From Sciurus carolinensis (taxonomy: Eukaryota; Chordata; Mammalia; Rodentia; Sciuridae), in contig NC_062213.1 in assembly GCF_902686445.1 (NCBI RefSeq), positions 139,956,491 through 140,020,490 of the forward strand: DNA of 64,000 nt, given 5' to 3'. The first letter of the stretch is position 1. Every line of letters begins with the position of its first letter. Shown here piece after piece: positions 1-12,422 of this stretch. Below the pieces are notes generated by a model. It ran no database searches and was not told where the DNA came from. It worked only from the letters and a program-made list of their open reading frames with translations. A program made the position numbers and the translations under genes.

Positions 1-490
1 CATTCCTGGTCTTGGGTTTGCTTTGGGTACTGTTTTTCCAATTATTTTGGATATTCATTCCCCAGCATAGGGTAGTTTCTTACACAATTATTGTCATCAA
101 TTCTCAACCGAATTCTCCAAAGGACCTGCTGTAGATCTGTAGAGTTCCTTTCCTAGACAGCTATTATTCCTTGATGTTACTGTTTTGTCTTCCCTGTGCT
201 CTTGGCTCAATCTCTTCAAGTCAGGAATGTTATATGTCTTCCCCTTTCTTGCACCACAACATGAAAATATTCTCTGGGCAGCAAGCAAGGAAAATCATAA
301 ACTTGTCTTATTAGTTTCTCATTTCTTAGGAATCACTGTCCTTCACTGCCTGACAACCAGTTGGTTGAGTCCTACTGTTTAATGTGTTTATCCTGTATTT
401 TAGTTGTTTCAGACATGAGAGTAAATTTTCACCTTTTACTTCTGGTCACTATTTGAAGTAGTACTTATTGAGCATTGAATCTTTATAATA
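1..490 (-). mobile_element. Probable L1M LINE 5' UTR fragment, antisense
   Basis: Read on the minus strand, the segment resembles the 5' UTR of old mammalian L1 elements: a stretch on gaccagaagtaaaaggtg, then AAACAACTAAAATACAGG, a 'gtcaggcagtgaaggacag' type segment and 'tacagcaggtcctttggag'. The copy is heavily diverged and has no usable ORF. The window edge cuts it. The assignment is from memory of L1M consensus sequence, so it could be another old LINE segment. Confidence 0.4.
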
Positions 491-1305
491 CTAGTAGCGA
501 GATGCAATAGAAAATTAATAGAGAAAAAAGAAACATTAATATTTGAAAGTTATAAATGCCCAGAGACATAAACATATTTTAAGGAATAATTATGCAAATA
601 GATGGCAAAGTTTAAGATAAAGGTGCCAACTCTTCAACTTCATGCAGTATAAAGGGGCATAGTTTGAACAAAAAAAAATCTTAATTCATAAGGACATCTT
701 AGAAAGTCTTATCAAAAGGACAGTGTAAACTCTACTACTCTGGCTCATTAAATGGAAAATGGACTTGGAAAAAGGTCATGGGGATTAGAGGTTAGATAAG
801 TCATAATCAAAGCAATTAGCAATGGATTATGTCTCATGAGTTCTCTAGAAAAGGAAATCTCAGTTGAAATCACTGAACCCAAAATGGTATTTATTTGCCT
901 GACTGAAACATAATCCACAAAATAACTGTCTTCTTCACTACATAAATAGAAATAGCACTCTTCTTTATCTATCTTTACAGGTTGCAAAAGATATGCGATA
1001 ATTTTCAAGTACATGCATGCTACAAGTACATCACACCTTTAGATAATGATTTAGGAATACTGGCAAGTTTCATTTTATGGAAAGTCTAATGAGAGGGGCA
1101 TTCTAAATGCAGCTCATTGATTGGTTTTAATAGAATGGGATATTTAATATTACTGGATCCTAGGGAGTATTCTGAACTTCTTATTATAGCTCAATTAAAT
1201 CATCTAAATTTTAGCCACCAATTTCTTTTCTTTGAATTGTATTTTAATGTTCCCTAACATTGTTACTATTTCTTAGTTTGATTTTTTTTTTTCTGAATAT
1301 GCTGT
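491..1305. other. Unassigned AT-rich intergenic sequence
   Basis: I see no recognisable repeat, RNA gene or coding exon. Short ORFs here are chance openings without codon structure. The poly(T) run near 1281-1292 may belong to the tail of a decayed insertion but has no identifiable partner. Confidence 0.5.
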
Positions 1306-1400
1306 AAGGGTCTGTGGATGTACCTCAGACAGAGCACTTGCCTCACATGTGCAAGGAAAGCCCTGGGTTCAATCACCACCACTGGAGTAAAAGAAAGAGA
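1306..1400 (+). mobile_element. ID-type SINE, diverged
   Basis: A tRNA-like head (ctgtggatgtacctcagac), a GAGCACTTGCCTCACATG segment and the box-B-like CCTGGGTTCAATCACCACC follow ID consensus order. An A-rich tail (agtaaaagaaagagaa) follows. Box A is mutated (acctcagacag for tagctcagtgg), so the copy is probably transcriptionally dead. Confidence 0.8.
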
Positions 1401-1553
1401 ATTTGCTTCAAAACACTACACTCAGCCTCAGAACTCTTGGATTCTGTCACCTACAACATTAATCAGCACTCTGAGCCTCAGTTTCTATACCTATGAAATG
1501 TGGCTAAAGAATTTGTTAGTTTCCTAATGACAGATCATGTTTATAGTACTACA

Positions 1554-1853
1554 CAGGCAGGTACAGTGGCACATGCCTGGAATCCCAGCTGCTCAGGAGG
1601 TTAAGTCAGGAGGATTGTGAATTCAAAGCCAGGCTTAGGAACTTAGGCCCTAAGCAAATCAGGGAGACCCTGCCTCAAAATTTAAAAAAAAGAAAAAAAA
1701 ATATATATATATATAAAGTATGGACTATCATTATATAAATTAAATACTATACATGTAAATAAAATATATATAAATGGGCTCCCCAGCCCATGTGGCTTAG
1801 TGTTTAAGCTCCCCTGGGTTCAATCCCTAGTACAAAAAAAAAAAAAAAAAAAA
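1554..1853 (+). mobile_element. B1-dID-type composite SINE with an internal AT-rich expansion
   Basis: The left half is B1/Alu-like (gtggcacatgcctggaatcccagctgctcagg, shown here in part), the right half ID-like (catgtggcttagtgtttaag, then CCTGGGTTCAATCCC). The linker between them is expanded to an A-rich and (AT)n stretch of roughly 100 bp (about 1680-1785). A 20-base A tail ends at 1853. Flanks AGTACTACAC (1545-1554) and AGTACTGTAC (1853-1862) match at 8 of 10 positions and could be a decayed target-site duplication. Confidence 0.85.
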
Positions 1854-2524
1854 GTACTGTACAGATATAAACCTTTCTTATATTCCATTGTTAGTCTTTC
1901 CCAATATTGTGCTATTTCTGAATGTATAAATTTGAATATAAGCCAAAAAACTATCTGAACCTAACTAGGGAACCATGGTCATCAATGAAGCAGTTTAGCA
2001 AGTCAAGGGCCAGTACAGAATTAAATTTAAATTCAGCATTGTACCCTAGCTTTTTATAAGACAGCATAAGTCAAACTTGTTTTTGCGTAAGACAATGTTT
2101 TACCATACTATTCTGTTCTAAACTCCAGTGTTCATTTTTCTGTCTACCTCTGGGTGGCTATAAGGTTTTAGATCTGTATTTAGCTTATTGATTAAGACAT
2201 CATTCTGTAGCTGTATGGCCTGGGTTAAAACATCTGTTCAGGATATTAGATAATATTAAGGAATTATTTTTTATTTTCATAGGAGTGGTCAAGCTTTTGG
2301 GGTTATGTTTTTAAAAAGGGTCATTATCTTGTAGAGGTAGACTCTGAAATATTTACAATTATAATATATGATATGGGGTATTTGCTTCAAAATAAACCAG
2401 AAGATGGGAAGAATTTGGATAAAACAAGACTGGTCATGAATTGATAATTATTGGAACCAGATGATAAATTCATACTATTTTATTTCTACATTTTCATCTT
2501 TGAATGAAATAAAACTTGTTCTAT
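1854..2524. other. Unassigned AT-rich intergenic sequence
   Basis: No repeat or gene recognised. Base composition matches the window background. Confidence 0.5.
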
Positions 2525-2695
2525 CACATAATACTCTGTGACCTTAGACAAGTTGCTTAAAACTCAATTTATCATTTATATAGAAAGAGAATAGAGATAC
2601 CTGCCATATAGTATTGTTTTGAAAACTACATGAGATATAATACACTTAGATACTTAGAATATTTCCTTCTCACAGAAGGTGCTCTGTGAATAGTA
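2525..2695 (+). mobile_element. MIR SINE remnant
   Basis: Order of motifs follows MIR in sense: CTCTGTGACCTTAGACAAG, then TTGCTTAAAAC, a diverged 'catttatatagaaagagaat', 'gatacctgccatatag', and a tail on GGTGCTCTGTGAATAGTACC. Strongly diverged, as expected for this ancient tRNA-derived family. Confidence 0.65.
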
Positions 2696-2734
2696 CCTTT
2701 AAAAAAAAAAAACGCCATTTCTTAAACTAAACTT

Positions 2735-3650
2735 TTCATTTTGAGATAATTGTACATTCAAACAATTCTAAGACATGATACTGAGAAATTTCCTGTTCTA
2801 TTTATCCATTTTCCCTCAATGGCAATATCTTGTTCAACTGTAGTATAATATCATAACCAGGATATTAATATTGATACAATCATGGGACAGAATATTTCCA
2901 TCCTACAAGGATCCCTCCTTGTTTTCCTTTTATAACTACAACTACTTTCACCTTCTCCTTAACCCCTGGCTGCCAATTATCTTTTCTCTAGTCATTTCAA
3001 GAATGTTACGTAAATTGATTCATACTATACATAACCTATGGGATTGGCTTTTTTTCACCACATAGTTCTCTGGAAATTAATCCAGATAGTTGTGTATCAA
3101 GAATTCATTCGTCCTTCTTGCTGAATGCTGTTGCATGACTTGAACATTCAACTGTTTGTTTAACCATTCACTATTTGCCAAAGAATATCTGGGTTATTAC
3201 TAGTACTTAGCTGTTATGAATTAAGCTTTTATAAACATTGGTGTATAGGTTTTTGCATCAACATAAGTTTTTATTTCCCTGGGATCAGTACTCAGGAGAA
3301 CAATTGTTTGGGTCATTTATAGTTTCATGTTTAGTGTTATAGATACTGCCAAGATGTTTTACAAAACGACATTAACATTTTAATTCCCATTAGCAATGAA
3401 GGAGAGATCCAGTTTCTCTACATTGTTTCCAACAAGAATTGAATAGTGTTATCACTATTTTTTCAAAAAATTTTAGTCATTGTGATTGGTGTGTAGTGGT
3501 ACCTCACTGGGAATTTAATTTTGTTAGAGATCTTTTCATATGCTTATTTGCCATCTGTATATCCTCTGTAGAGAAATATCTGTTCACGTCTTTTGCCCAT
3601 TTTCTAATTGAATTGTTTGTTTTTTAATGAGTTTTTAAAGTCTTTTATAA
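2735..3650 (-). mobile_element. L1M LINE, 3' end of ORF2 plus 3' UTR, antisense
   Basis: The minus strand reads through the end of an old L1 ORF2. Seen are the 'aaaatgggcaaaagacgtg' block near 3590-3605, the 'ggcaaataagcatatgaaaag' area near 3530-3555, the 'ccaatcacaatgactaaaat' area near 3470-3495 and 'gtagagaaactggatc' near 3405-3422. It ends in a 3' UTR with 'gtactacagttgaac'-type text and a terminal TTTGAATGTACAATTATCTC near 2743-2762. Many indels and stops; a dead copy. Confidence 0.75.
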
Positions 3651-3654
3651 TTTA

Positions 3655-3870
3655 CTGTTCATTTAACATTCAACAGATACTTATTGTACAACACTAAATA
3701 TCAAGCCTTGTTCTAGGTACCTGGGATGCACCGTGAATGAAAAGTAATCTGAATCCTTTACAAAGTGGAGAGAAAGACAATGACAGGTAAAATATAGACC
3801 ATATTAGAAAGTTACAGGTATTACAGAGAAACAGTTGGGGCAGAGTAAGGAGGGTTGGGTACAGTAGGTT
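3655..3870 (-). mobile_element. L2 LINE 3' end, antisense
   Basis: The plus strand carries the reverse of an L2 tail: TTCAACAGATACTTATTGTA, 'gccttgttctaggtacctgg', then 'gtgaatgaaaagtaatc' and a 'gagagaaagacaatgacagg' segment. This is the usual order for antisense L2. Diverged. Confidence 0.6.
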
Positions 3871-4640
3871 CAGGTTGCAAACAGTTTCAAACAGCTTATT
3901 CATGCCTAAGTACACATGCACATTTGTCTTTTCAAGAATAGTAAGGAAATGTAAAAATTAAGAATGAAGTTACTGACATAGTACAACCCTATCTCAACTT
4001 GAAGAGTAGGTAGTGGGATTTGTATCATGAATAGGATTGAAGGAGTTTATAATAGCCAAGATGTATTCAGCCAATTATTAGCTAATCACAGCATTTTACA
4101 TTCACCATTTCATTGAATCCTCCTAAATTTGTACATTTTAGGTCTTGAAATGTGTCTTTATTTGCCCAAAGCCCTACAGCTTCTCCTACTGTATTGGTAA
4201 TGTAGTCTCTTATCTGTGATTGCACATGCCTTGATTCCAATTACCAATAATCAACTATAGTCTGAAAATACTAAGTAGGGCATTTTAGAAATAAGCAACT
4301 CAAAAGTTTTAAATGACATACAGTTCTGAGTAGCGTGATGAACTTTTGTGCCATCCTTCACTATCCCACCCAGGATACAGATTATCTCTTCATCTAGCAT
4401 ATCCATACTGTGTATGTGACTTGCTGGTGAGTCACCAAGAAGTTGTTTTGATCATCAGGTACTGAGATATTGCAGCTCTTGTGTTCGAGAAGCCCTCATT
4501 CTACTTTGTAAATGCCCCTGAGCACAGAAGTAGTGATGTTAACAATCCAGATATGCCAGGGTGAGGTTGTAAGGTGCTTCTTTTAAGGGAAAAGGTGAAG
4601 GTTCTAGATTTATGAAGAAAGAAGAAAAGCATAAGCTGGT
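3871..4640. other. Mostly unassigned; possible antisense MIR near 4065-4215
   Basis: CACCATTTCATTGAATCCTC (4102-4121) and 'atttgcccaaagccctacag' fit the 'catttaatcctcacaa' and 'cttgcccaaggtcacacag' blocks of an antisense MIR. The rest is not assigned. Confidence 0.35.
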
Positions 4641-4644
4641 GTTC

Positions 4645-4800
4645 CCAAGATTTGTAATTTACTGTTGTTAACCTCATTTTATCATGGGTATGTGTATCTA
4701 GGAAAAATCATAATATACATGGGTTCAGTACTACCTGTGGTTTCAGAAATCCACTGGAAGTCTTGGAATGAATCCCCCCTTGATAAAGGGCAATAATTGC
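4645..4800 (+). mobile_element. TcMar-Tigger-like DNA transposon end
   Basis: GGGTTCAGTACTACCTGTGG, then TTTCAGAAATCCACTGGAAG, TCTTGGAATGAATCCCCCCT and TGATAAAGGG follow the terminal region of Tigger-type transposons. No transposase coding remains. Confidence 0.55.
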
Positions 4801-7480
4801 ATCAAGATATAGACAAAGTCAGTTATTTAATGTGTATCTATTTGCACTTCAGTTACATATACCATTTTGCATTCCTAGATTTCAACAAACTCTAAGGTTT
4901 CTATATTAACTCCTCCCCTTTGGCTGGAACTCTTCCCTTTCTATGACTAGTTTCCTCATATTCCTATCTTGGCTTAGTGGAGACCTTCTTAGGCTTATAA
5001 TGAACAATCCATACCCACTCTATATGTTATTTTCTTATTTCCTGCAGAATATTTGCTGTGGTTTCCTGGTTTGGTTAATGTCCTAGAATTTTACTTTGGT
5101 CATGTAAGTTTAATTGACTAAAGTATATGCAATACCAATTTCTTAAAAAAAATACAATCAGAATATTAATAGTGGTTTAACTGTGTAATAAAAATATTTA
5201 GTATTTTAATATTAAACTTCTCCAATATTATCTGTTTAATCGTGTTTAATGCTATTCGTTGAACTAAATATTTTCCTGAATTATGGCAATGTATCTTTCT
5301 AGTTTCTCCTTCCATTTCATTTATGACCACCATCTCAGCCCATTCTCTAAGAAATAATCCCACTTTGCAAAACTTTCCCAACCTTCCCTCTTCACTAAAT
5401 GTTGATAGCTTCATTTATGATCAGTCAAAAACCACCCACAAGAAGGCACATTTCCAGAGATCCAGTATTTGCACATTGTATTATGCCTTTGCAATTCACT
5501 GTGTGCCTGGCCACTGAACCACAGTCCATGAGTCCCAGCAACCTCTCCTGAGCTCCAGGTCCTCCAGGTCCATATTCAACTGTACTGTGGGTTCTCTGGG
5601 TCCAAAATCAAATTCCACTTACTATGAGAGAAAGAATAAACATTTGGGGAAAAAAAAAAAAAAAAAACAGGATTCATTTTGACCAAACTGAGGAAAATAT
5701 TGGTTATCTTGACCTTGATTCATTCAGATTATGACTTGGAAACCTCTTGTGCTGCTATTTCAGGAAAATTCTTATTTGACCTAAAGTAGGCCTAACCATT
5801 TAGGTTAGATTAAATGCTATTGCTGTTTGCACCAAATCCATTTACATACACCTATTTTTATTTCATCAGTGACCTTCTTTCTCTTTAATTTTGGTTAGTC
5901 AAAATTCCTTTTCCTTATTCTATTATTCTATGCTCTTTTCTTCTCTCCATCAAAATTGCACTCACACCAAGACTAAACATTTCTTACTTAGTTTATAATA
6001 AGACTCTCATTTTATTGCCTGCTATTTTTTTTAACCAAATAACTCCTGTTTCTTTTCCTTGCTCTAACCTCCATTAATCTAAAAATTCTTCATTTCCTGT
6101 ACAAAGTCAAGGTGTTCCATACCTCTTCTTATTCTTTGTTTTAAATTGCCAAGTTAAGTCACCATAAAAACCTTACTAAGGATTTCTCAAATGCTCAATA
6201 TAAGACTACAAAAGTTTGGAAATTTTCTAAGATTAATTAGCTGTTTTGTGGCAGAACTTGCTTTTCCAATCAAGGTAACTGATCCTAAAGCACATGCTCT
6301 TTCCACTAGGTTATATTGCCATAGGCTAATTAAAAGACAAGAGATTTTGACAGCTGTTTCTATAGACCAGTTTATAAGGAGTTTAAAATATTAATTTGGT
6401 GTTAAGACAACATTGGGAACACACTGAGATGGAGAACATTCTCTTTCACTGAGTTCCTCTCAAGGATCTGGCTGTATGTTGTTGGAAGAAATACTCGATC
6501 AGACAATTGCAGTGCAAATGTGGAACTGTGGTTACATTATTTACATTGTTCTGGACAAAAGAGGAGGTTCCACCATTAGTCCTTATTTGTTATCTATTAT
6601 ACACACAGAAGTCATCATTGATCTAAATTAGTAATGACACTGCATTTAATTAATATAAGTTTGAAATGGTAGAAAGGAATTGCCATGTCTCACTGGCATG
6701 CTCTTACTCAGTACTTAGTAGATGATGAGAAATTCTCCTATTAAAAAATGCGTCCACAACTACAGCTCAGAGGCATAAATCTGTCTTCAGTATGTTCAGT
6801 TGAAGGTGAATGGAAATCATGACATGAGTGTATATTTGTTAACAGATACAGAATAAAAGTTAAAGACCATTCTTGATCACAGAGGAAAATGTAGGCACAC
6901 AGAATGTTGAAACGTTTGGGCCAAATTGAAAGGTTAAAATAAAATTGAGAACAAATAAATCATGGGTACTCAGGTACACGGTATATATTTAATGTTCTTC
7001 AGAACACAAGTTCTTCAAGTTCTTATAAACCTTGTTAAGGATGATACAATTGTAAGATCACATTTCCAGGATTAGAGGTGTCATTGAGAGGGCTCCAACT
7101 TCTTCCAGGAGGCTAAAACATTAATATTGAAGTAAAACTCACTTCAGAACAATCATAAAAACAGTAAGAGAATGATCAGACATTGGGAAAAATCTGCCAT
7201 AACAGAATTTCTTCTTCAACACAAGTTTTTCACATTAAATCAGGGTAAAAAAGTGGCAGTCTTCCAATTTTGGAAGAAACCATTCCGAAGGAATGACAAA
7301 GACAAATAATATTGCAATACTCATTGTGAACAAAGCTGAGATTTATTTTTGGTATTAGAAATAGGTCACTCTAAACATATAAGAAGATATTTCAATTTAT
7401 TCACAGATATTCAAATGCAGAGATATTAAAGAAATCTCATTAACACATTTGTAAGAATAGAACAAAATTCTGACTATTAT
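4801..7480. other. Unassigned AT-rich sequence; poly(A) tract at 5649-5667
   Basis: No gene or clear repeat recognised. The segment 5500-5648 is GC-richer than its surroundings and ends in an A run (5649-5667), which could be a small retroposed RNA, but I found neither a parent sequence nor matching target-site duplications. Confidence 0.45.
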
Positions 7481-7541
7481 ATATACACACACACACACAC
7501 ACACACATGCCTGTGTATGCACACACACACATACACACACA
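7481..7541. repeat. (CA)n microsatellite, interrupted
   Basis: About 24 bp of CA dinucleotides, a TGCCTGTGTATG interruption, then further CA runs separated by single AT steps. Confidence 0.95.
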
Positions 7542-9274
7542 ATTTAAAATCAGGTTTGGATATTTAGAAAAAAAAGTAAAAGAATTCTTTTGAAATTTTA
7601 TCCTGAAAACCCTTAAAAGTAAAATAGTGAACTTAACTTTCTACTCCTAAAAGTCTGAAATAAAGACCATTGTAGCACTATCCTGTGTTTCCATTTTCTA
7701 TCTTAATAATAATATTACTTTTTAATCACAAAAATCAAGTTCATTCTCAAGTGTGACTGAGAATTGATGTAATTGTACAGATAATTTATATTGAAAATAT
7801 CTTCCTTTACTGGACATTTCTATATTATAGAGATCAATTTTGAATGGAATCATGAATGACACCCATTTTCTGAAAACATATGTACATATTAAGGTGCATA
7901 TTAAGTTACTTCCAATAGCATTGTGCAAAGTCTCTCCTGTACATACATTTGTTCAATTCCCTAATTTAATTTAAAAAGCTAATATTTAGGAAAGAAAGAC
8001 TTCTGGATTTCATGCTATATTTCTAAGGTATATTGTGACATGAAATTGAAAGCTAATAGTTTTGCTATGCACCTTTGTCCAGTGGCATTTAACCTGATAT
8101 AAGTGAAAACATGTATTTGGTGAAATCATCATAACAGATGAGGAAAAAATTCTGGTAAATATGGTAATTCTATTTCCCAAGGTGTGGTTTCACAATTTAA
8201 CACAGGAGAATAAGCATAGAGCAATAATTTGGTTTATTCATTTTATTAGTTGGAAATCTCCTTAGATCAATCTCTAACAGGGGATTTGAATTACTTTGAC
8301 TCCATTGCTGTAAAACCCTTCACTTTCAGTAACTTTTCCAATTTCAGTAATGAAAGTATTTGGGTGCTCACACTTGCACCATTCTTTGAAATCTTGCCCA
8401 TTAGTTTACTAGAATCCCATAAAATATTAACTTGTGTTGTGTGCAGTAAAGAGACCAATAAAACACCATATGTTTGGTGACTAAACCATTAAAATATGTC
8501 CTAGCACCTCTTCCATAATATTCTGTGACATAGGAATTTCAAATTTGACTCTGTTGAGTAAGTATAAAATATTCTTTGTTTTCATTATACCTTCTTCACA
8601 GACTTTGAGAATGAAATTTTCCAAGAAAAAGAAATGCCAGATTCTGGTCTATCAATTTATTTTAAGAAATAAATTAGGAGAAAATTCTGCTTATACCATC
8701 CTGCTTATCTAACAGTTTTGTAATCAAAAAGTGATTAGTATAAGCAATCTCAAACAAAAACAGTGGTCCATTCATCTTCAGTGCCTGGAAAACAGAAAAC
8801 TAAAGAAATGCACAAACAGGGAATAAATGCATCCTAAAACAACTTTCTAAAGTACAGGTTCTCTAAGGAAAAAAAAAAAATTGGTTAAGGGAAACCAAAG
8901 AATTATTCTTGGTCAAGATGAAAAATTACAAAATATGAGAATTGAAGAATTTTTATTTAAAACTCAGTGAAATCTGCTAATCATAGAAACATCACCAAGC
9001 TAAACTGAAACCACTGAAGCAAAGTGAAATCTATTTGTAACCAAAACAAAATATAAACAACTAGAATGGGCAAGCGGAACTACACAGATTTTCTACTTCT
9101 ATTTAACATGGTTTGCTCCAAAGATTGATAGGGCTCCTCTTTGGAGTAAGTTACAGCAAAAAATGTAAACAAACAAAAATATGCCAAAATATGTGAAATT
9201 AAAGTTGGATGGTAACTTGGTCTGTTGTTTGTTTGTTGTTTATTTTTGTTTTGTTTTTGCTATAATGTATCATC
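7542..9274. other. Unassigned AT-rich intergenic sequence
   Basis: Nothing recognised on either strand. Short ORFs (up to 76 codons) have no family resemblance. Confidence 0.5.
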
Positions 9275-9719
9275 TGTTTTAGTCAACTTTTTGCTGCTGT
9301 AACTAAAAGACCTGACAAGAACAACTTTAGAGGAGGAAAAGTTTATTCCTAGGCTCACGGATTCAGAGGTCTCAATCCCTAGACAGCAGGCTCCATTAAT
9401 TGGGGCTCAAGGCAAGGTTGAACATAATGGCAGCAGAATATAGCAGAAGGAAGGAGCTCATATGATGATCAGGACGCAGAGAGAGAGAGAGAGAGAGAGA
9501 CTCCACTCTCCCAATTCAAAATATATAGACCAAAGCCAAGCCACCTTCTCCAGCCACACCCTACTGGCCTTCAGTTACCACTCAGTTAATCCTCATTAGG
9601 GGATTAATTCACCAATTGGGTTAATGCTTTCATAACCCAATCATTTCTCCTCTAAACCTTCTTACATTTTCTCATATATGAGCTTTTGGGGGACACCTCA
9701 CATCCAAACCATAATAACA
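9275..9719 (-). mobile_element. Solo ERVL-MaLR LTR (rodent MT-like), antisense
   Basis: The plus strand opens TGTTTTAGTCAACTTTTTGC, passes 'gtttcagaggtctcaatcc'-type text, a (GA)n stretch at 9477-9500, 'cagccacaccctactggcc', 'ggggattaattcacc' and closes with CACATCCAAACCATAATAAC. These blocks are the reverse complement, in reverse order, of the LTR at 45650-46045, which supports both. No internal retroviral sequence is attached. The 3' part of another MaLR LTR begins directly after it. Confidence 0.8.
9477..9500. repeat. (GA)n microsatellite inside the LTR
   Basis: About 12 GA units beginning directly after CAGGACGCA. Confidence 0.95.
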
Positions 9720-10081
9720 CCACAGACTGGATAATTTATAAAGAAATTAAGTTTATTTAGTTCACAATTCTGGAGGCGTAAAGATCTATGGACATGACAG
9801 TGGGGTCTGGCAAGAGCTTTTGTACAACATCATTACCTGACAGAGGGCATCACATGGTGAGAGGTGAGAGAGCATACAAGTGAACAACTGCATTTTTTTA
9901 TAACAAAATCTTCATGCAAAAACTAAACTATTCCTGGGAGAATAGCCTTAATTTATTTGTAAGAGTAAGACTCTCCTTGTTTAATATCTTCAACTAGGCC
10001 CCACCTCCCAAGACTAACTCATTGGGAATTAAGATTCCAACAGTAAACTTTGGGGGACAGGTCCAAGCCATAGTAGGTGGT
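9720..10081 (-). mobile_element. MaLR LTR of the MST/THE1 type, antisense
   Basis: ACTGGATAATTTATAAAGAA, TTTATTTAGTTCACAATTCT, 'catcacatggtgagagg', AGGCCCCACCTCCCAAGAC and a terminal 'ggggacaggtccaagccatag' follow an MST-type LTR on the minus strand. The start of this LTR may lie before 9275 (tttttgctataatgtatc), in which case the preceding LTR is inserted into it. A 161-codon minus-strand ORF runs across this LTR (9994-10479) but its C-terminal third is plainly LTR sequence. Confidence 0.7.
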
Positions 10082-11939
10082 AAGCAAGTCTCCAGGGAAA
10101 AAATGGCTAATAGCTCAAGGCATTTCATACTCTCTATGAATGCTCTCAATTGTATTTCATTATGTGAATATAGTTCAGTAACAATTGGAAAACAGAAGTA
10201 TATCTGACTGAGCTGTTTTTCTTGTCTTTGTGAGATTAAGTGGACTGAAATACTCAATATTTCTGGAGGGAGAAAGTTAAATTCAGAGAGCATAACTATG
10301 GCCATTGGGTGTGCATGATGTGATTGGGTAATCTTGTACTCAAGTTTCAAGTCTTGAAACACAGAAGATGTGAAGAGTGTTGGAGAGGAAGGAAAGAAAG
10401 CAATAGTTTTAATTTTAAAAAATGCAAAGTATGGCTCTTTCAAATTGTTCAGCACTTCCCTCTTGTGAATGTCAATCATGTTTCCCTTGCCCAGCTGATG
10501 TTGTTATGTAAATGCTGTTTAGTGCCCACCAGATCTCTCTATTATGCAGAGATATAAAACAGAAAATAAAGATAAGCAACCTAAGGTCAATTTCTTTAAA
10601 AATAACTTCTCTATGATAAAGTAGCCTTATATCTTAGATTATGAACAAATCTATGAATGGCTCTAGATAAAAGTAAAAATCATTTTATGTTTTTGCCCAG
10701 TCTACCAACTCACTTTGCAATTTTGATATTAAAATCATGCCTTCATTCCACTCTCTGTTTACAAGTGGACACAAATGAGAAATGCAAATCAGTATTTATA
10801 AAGAGCTCTTAAATCTTTTGGTGAAAAATGACCTGAGTGTGTCAAGTATTATTGTAGATATTAGGAAAAAAGCAGTTAAAATCCTATTTCTGTAATAATC
10901 AGCAGGTTGATATTCTAAATTTTAACTTTTCCACCACACTCAAATTTGCAAAAAAAAAAAAAGCCCTATTTAAATACTCTTAAATAGAATATATACTCCT
11001 AAATAGAATAGCCATAGTGGTAACAACTCTGTTATTTCACTTTTTTATGATATTTGAGAGATCACATAGCATACTCAATAACATTGATTTTGGGATAAAC
11101 TCAATTTCCACACATCATTCAACCATTCAAAAAGTTATAAGAAAGGTGGAAAAATAGGTCAAAATACTAAAAGAGACCCGCAACCTGACCTGAAGAGCCA
11201 TGCAGATATCCACATGAGGCACAAGTCAATATAGGTAGTCTATCCATCCCCACCCACTTTTTAAAACAAGAAGAAAGAGAAACCTCAAGTGAGAAGATTT
11301 TGGAACATTCAAATGCCATAACTTCTCTTTGTACATCTTCATGGAAAGAAAGAGTTCTTAGGAACATTTTAATTTCAAATGAACAAATTAGCCATTTTAA
11401 CAAAGTGACCCTCATACTCCGACTTGAAAATGTCACCTCTTAAAGGCTAAGATGTCCCTCTGACCCTGTTCACCTGTAGAACACACTCTGAGTCAGGAGT
11501 TCAGAGCAAGACATGTCTCAACTTCAGAGGCCTACAGACAGTGTGGTCAAGGGCAAGCCATGATCTCCTCTGGAAATTCAAGAGTGCTTTGGCAAACATT
11601 CGCTGTTTTTAGTCCTAGCTTATCAGAACCTTTGGTAAAAGAAATAGAGAAAGACGGTGGGAACTCGTATTTCTTCATGTTATCTAAGTCTTTTTGATTA
11701 TTATTATTAGTTATATCTGATGTTATGTTGTATGGCTGGTTTGGGGTTTAGGAGATATCCCATTTAAATAAACAAATTTATAAATGATGCCTACACCAAC
11801 AGTCATCAAGGTGTTTTGTCCTTTAGTGTTGTTTTAAAATTAGAATTCTAATGAATATTTCTTAGTTTATAAATAGAACTTACTTTGGAATGAATATAAT
11901 GAATCAGTGTGTTATGTTGATAAAATGGGAATATGTAGT
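10082..11939. other. Unassigned AT-rich intergenic sequence
   Basis: No recognisable repeat or gene. Confidence 0.5.
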
Positions 11940-12422
11940 ATCAGTTTTCTATTGCTGCAGTGAATAATTACCCTAGATCTATAACTTAAAACAGCATAAA
12001 TTTATCATTTTACACTTGTGTAGGTCAGAAGTTCAACACCTGTCTTAATGAACCAAGACACAGGTTTCAGCAGAGCTTCATTCTCTTCTGGAAGCTTTAG
12101 GGGAGCATTCCTTTCCTTGCCTCTGCTAGCACTGAAGGGCACCTGTGTTCTTTGACATATGACATATGGCTTATTCTTTTGTCTTCAAAATCACCTAGGT
12201 CAGGTCAAGTTCTCCTCATGCCACCATATCTCTTGGTTCTCTGCACGTAGGAAAGGTTCTTACAGTTAAGGTCACTGTGATTACATTGACTTCACCCAGA
12301 CAAACCAGAACAATATTAAACTTCTTTTCTTTAATCACATCAGCATAGTCCTTTTTTCTATGTAAGGTAACCTATTTATAGATTCTAGAAATTCATGTCA
12401 GTATAATTGGGGCCACCACATA
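11940..12422 (-). mobile_element. MLT1-like MaLR LTR, antisense
   Basis: AGTTTTCTATTGCTGCAGTG, 'aacttaaaacagcataaatttatc', 'gtaggtcagaagttcaaca', 'cttctggaagctttagggg' and 'attacattgacttcaccca' match antisense MLT1 in order. The end is on 'attggggccaccacatag'. Diverged by many substitutions and small indels. Confidence 0.7.

Noticed and set aside
5500..5667. Processed pseudogene ending in a poly(A) tract
   Set aside because: No open frame, no recognisable parent and no matching target-site duplications found.
7481..7541. CRISPR-like array or satellite
   Set aside because: Only dinucleotide repeats; no spaced repeats anywhere in the window resemble a CRISPR array.
9994..10479. 161-codon minus-strand ORF
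   Set aside because: Its C-terminal third lies in an MST-type LTR and the rest has no domain or codon structure; a chance opening.
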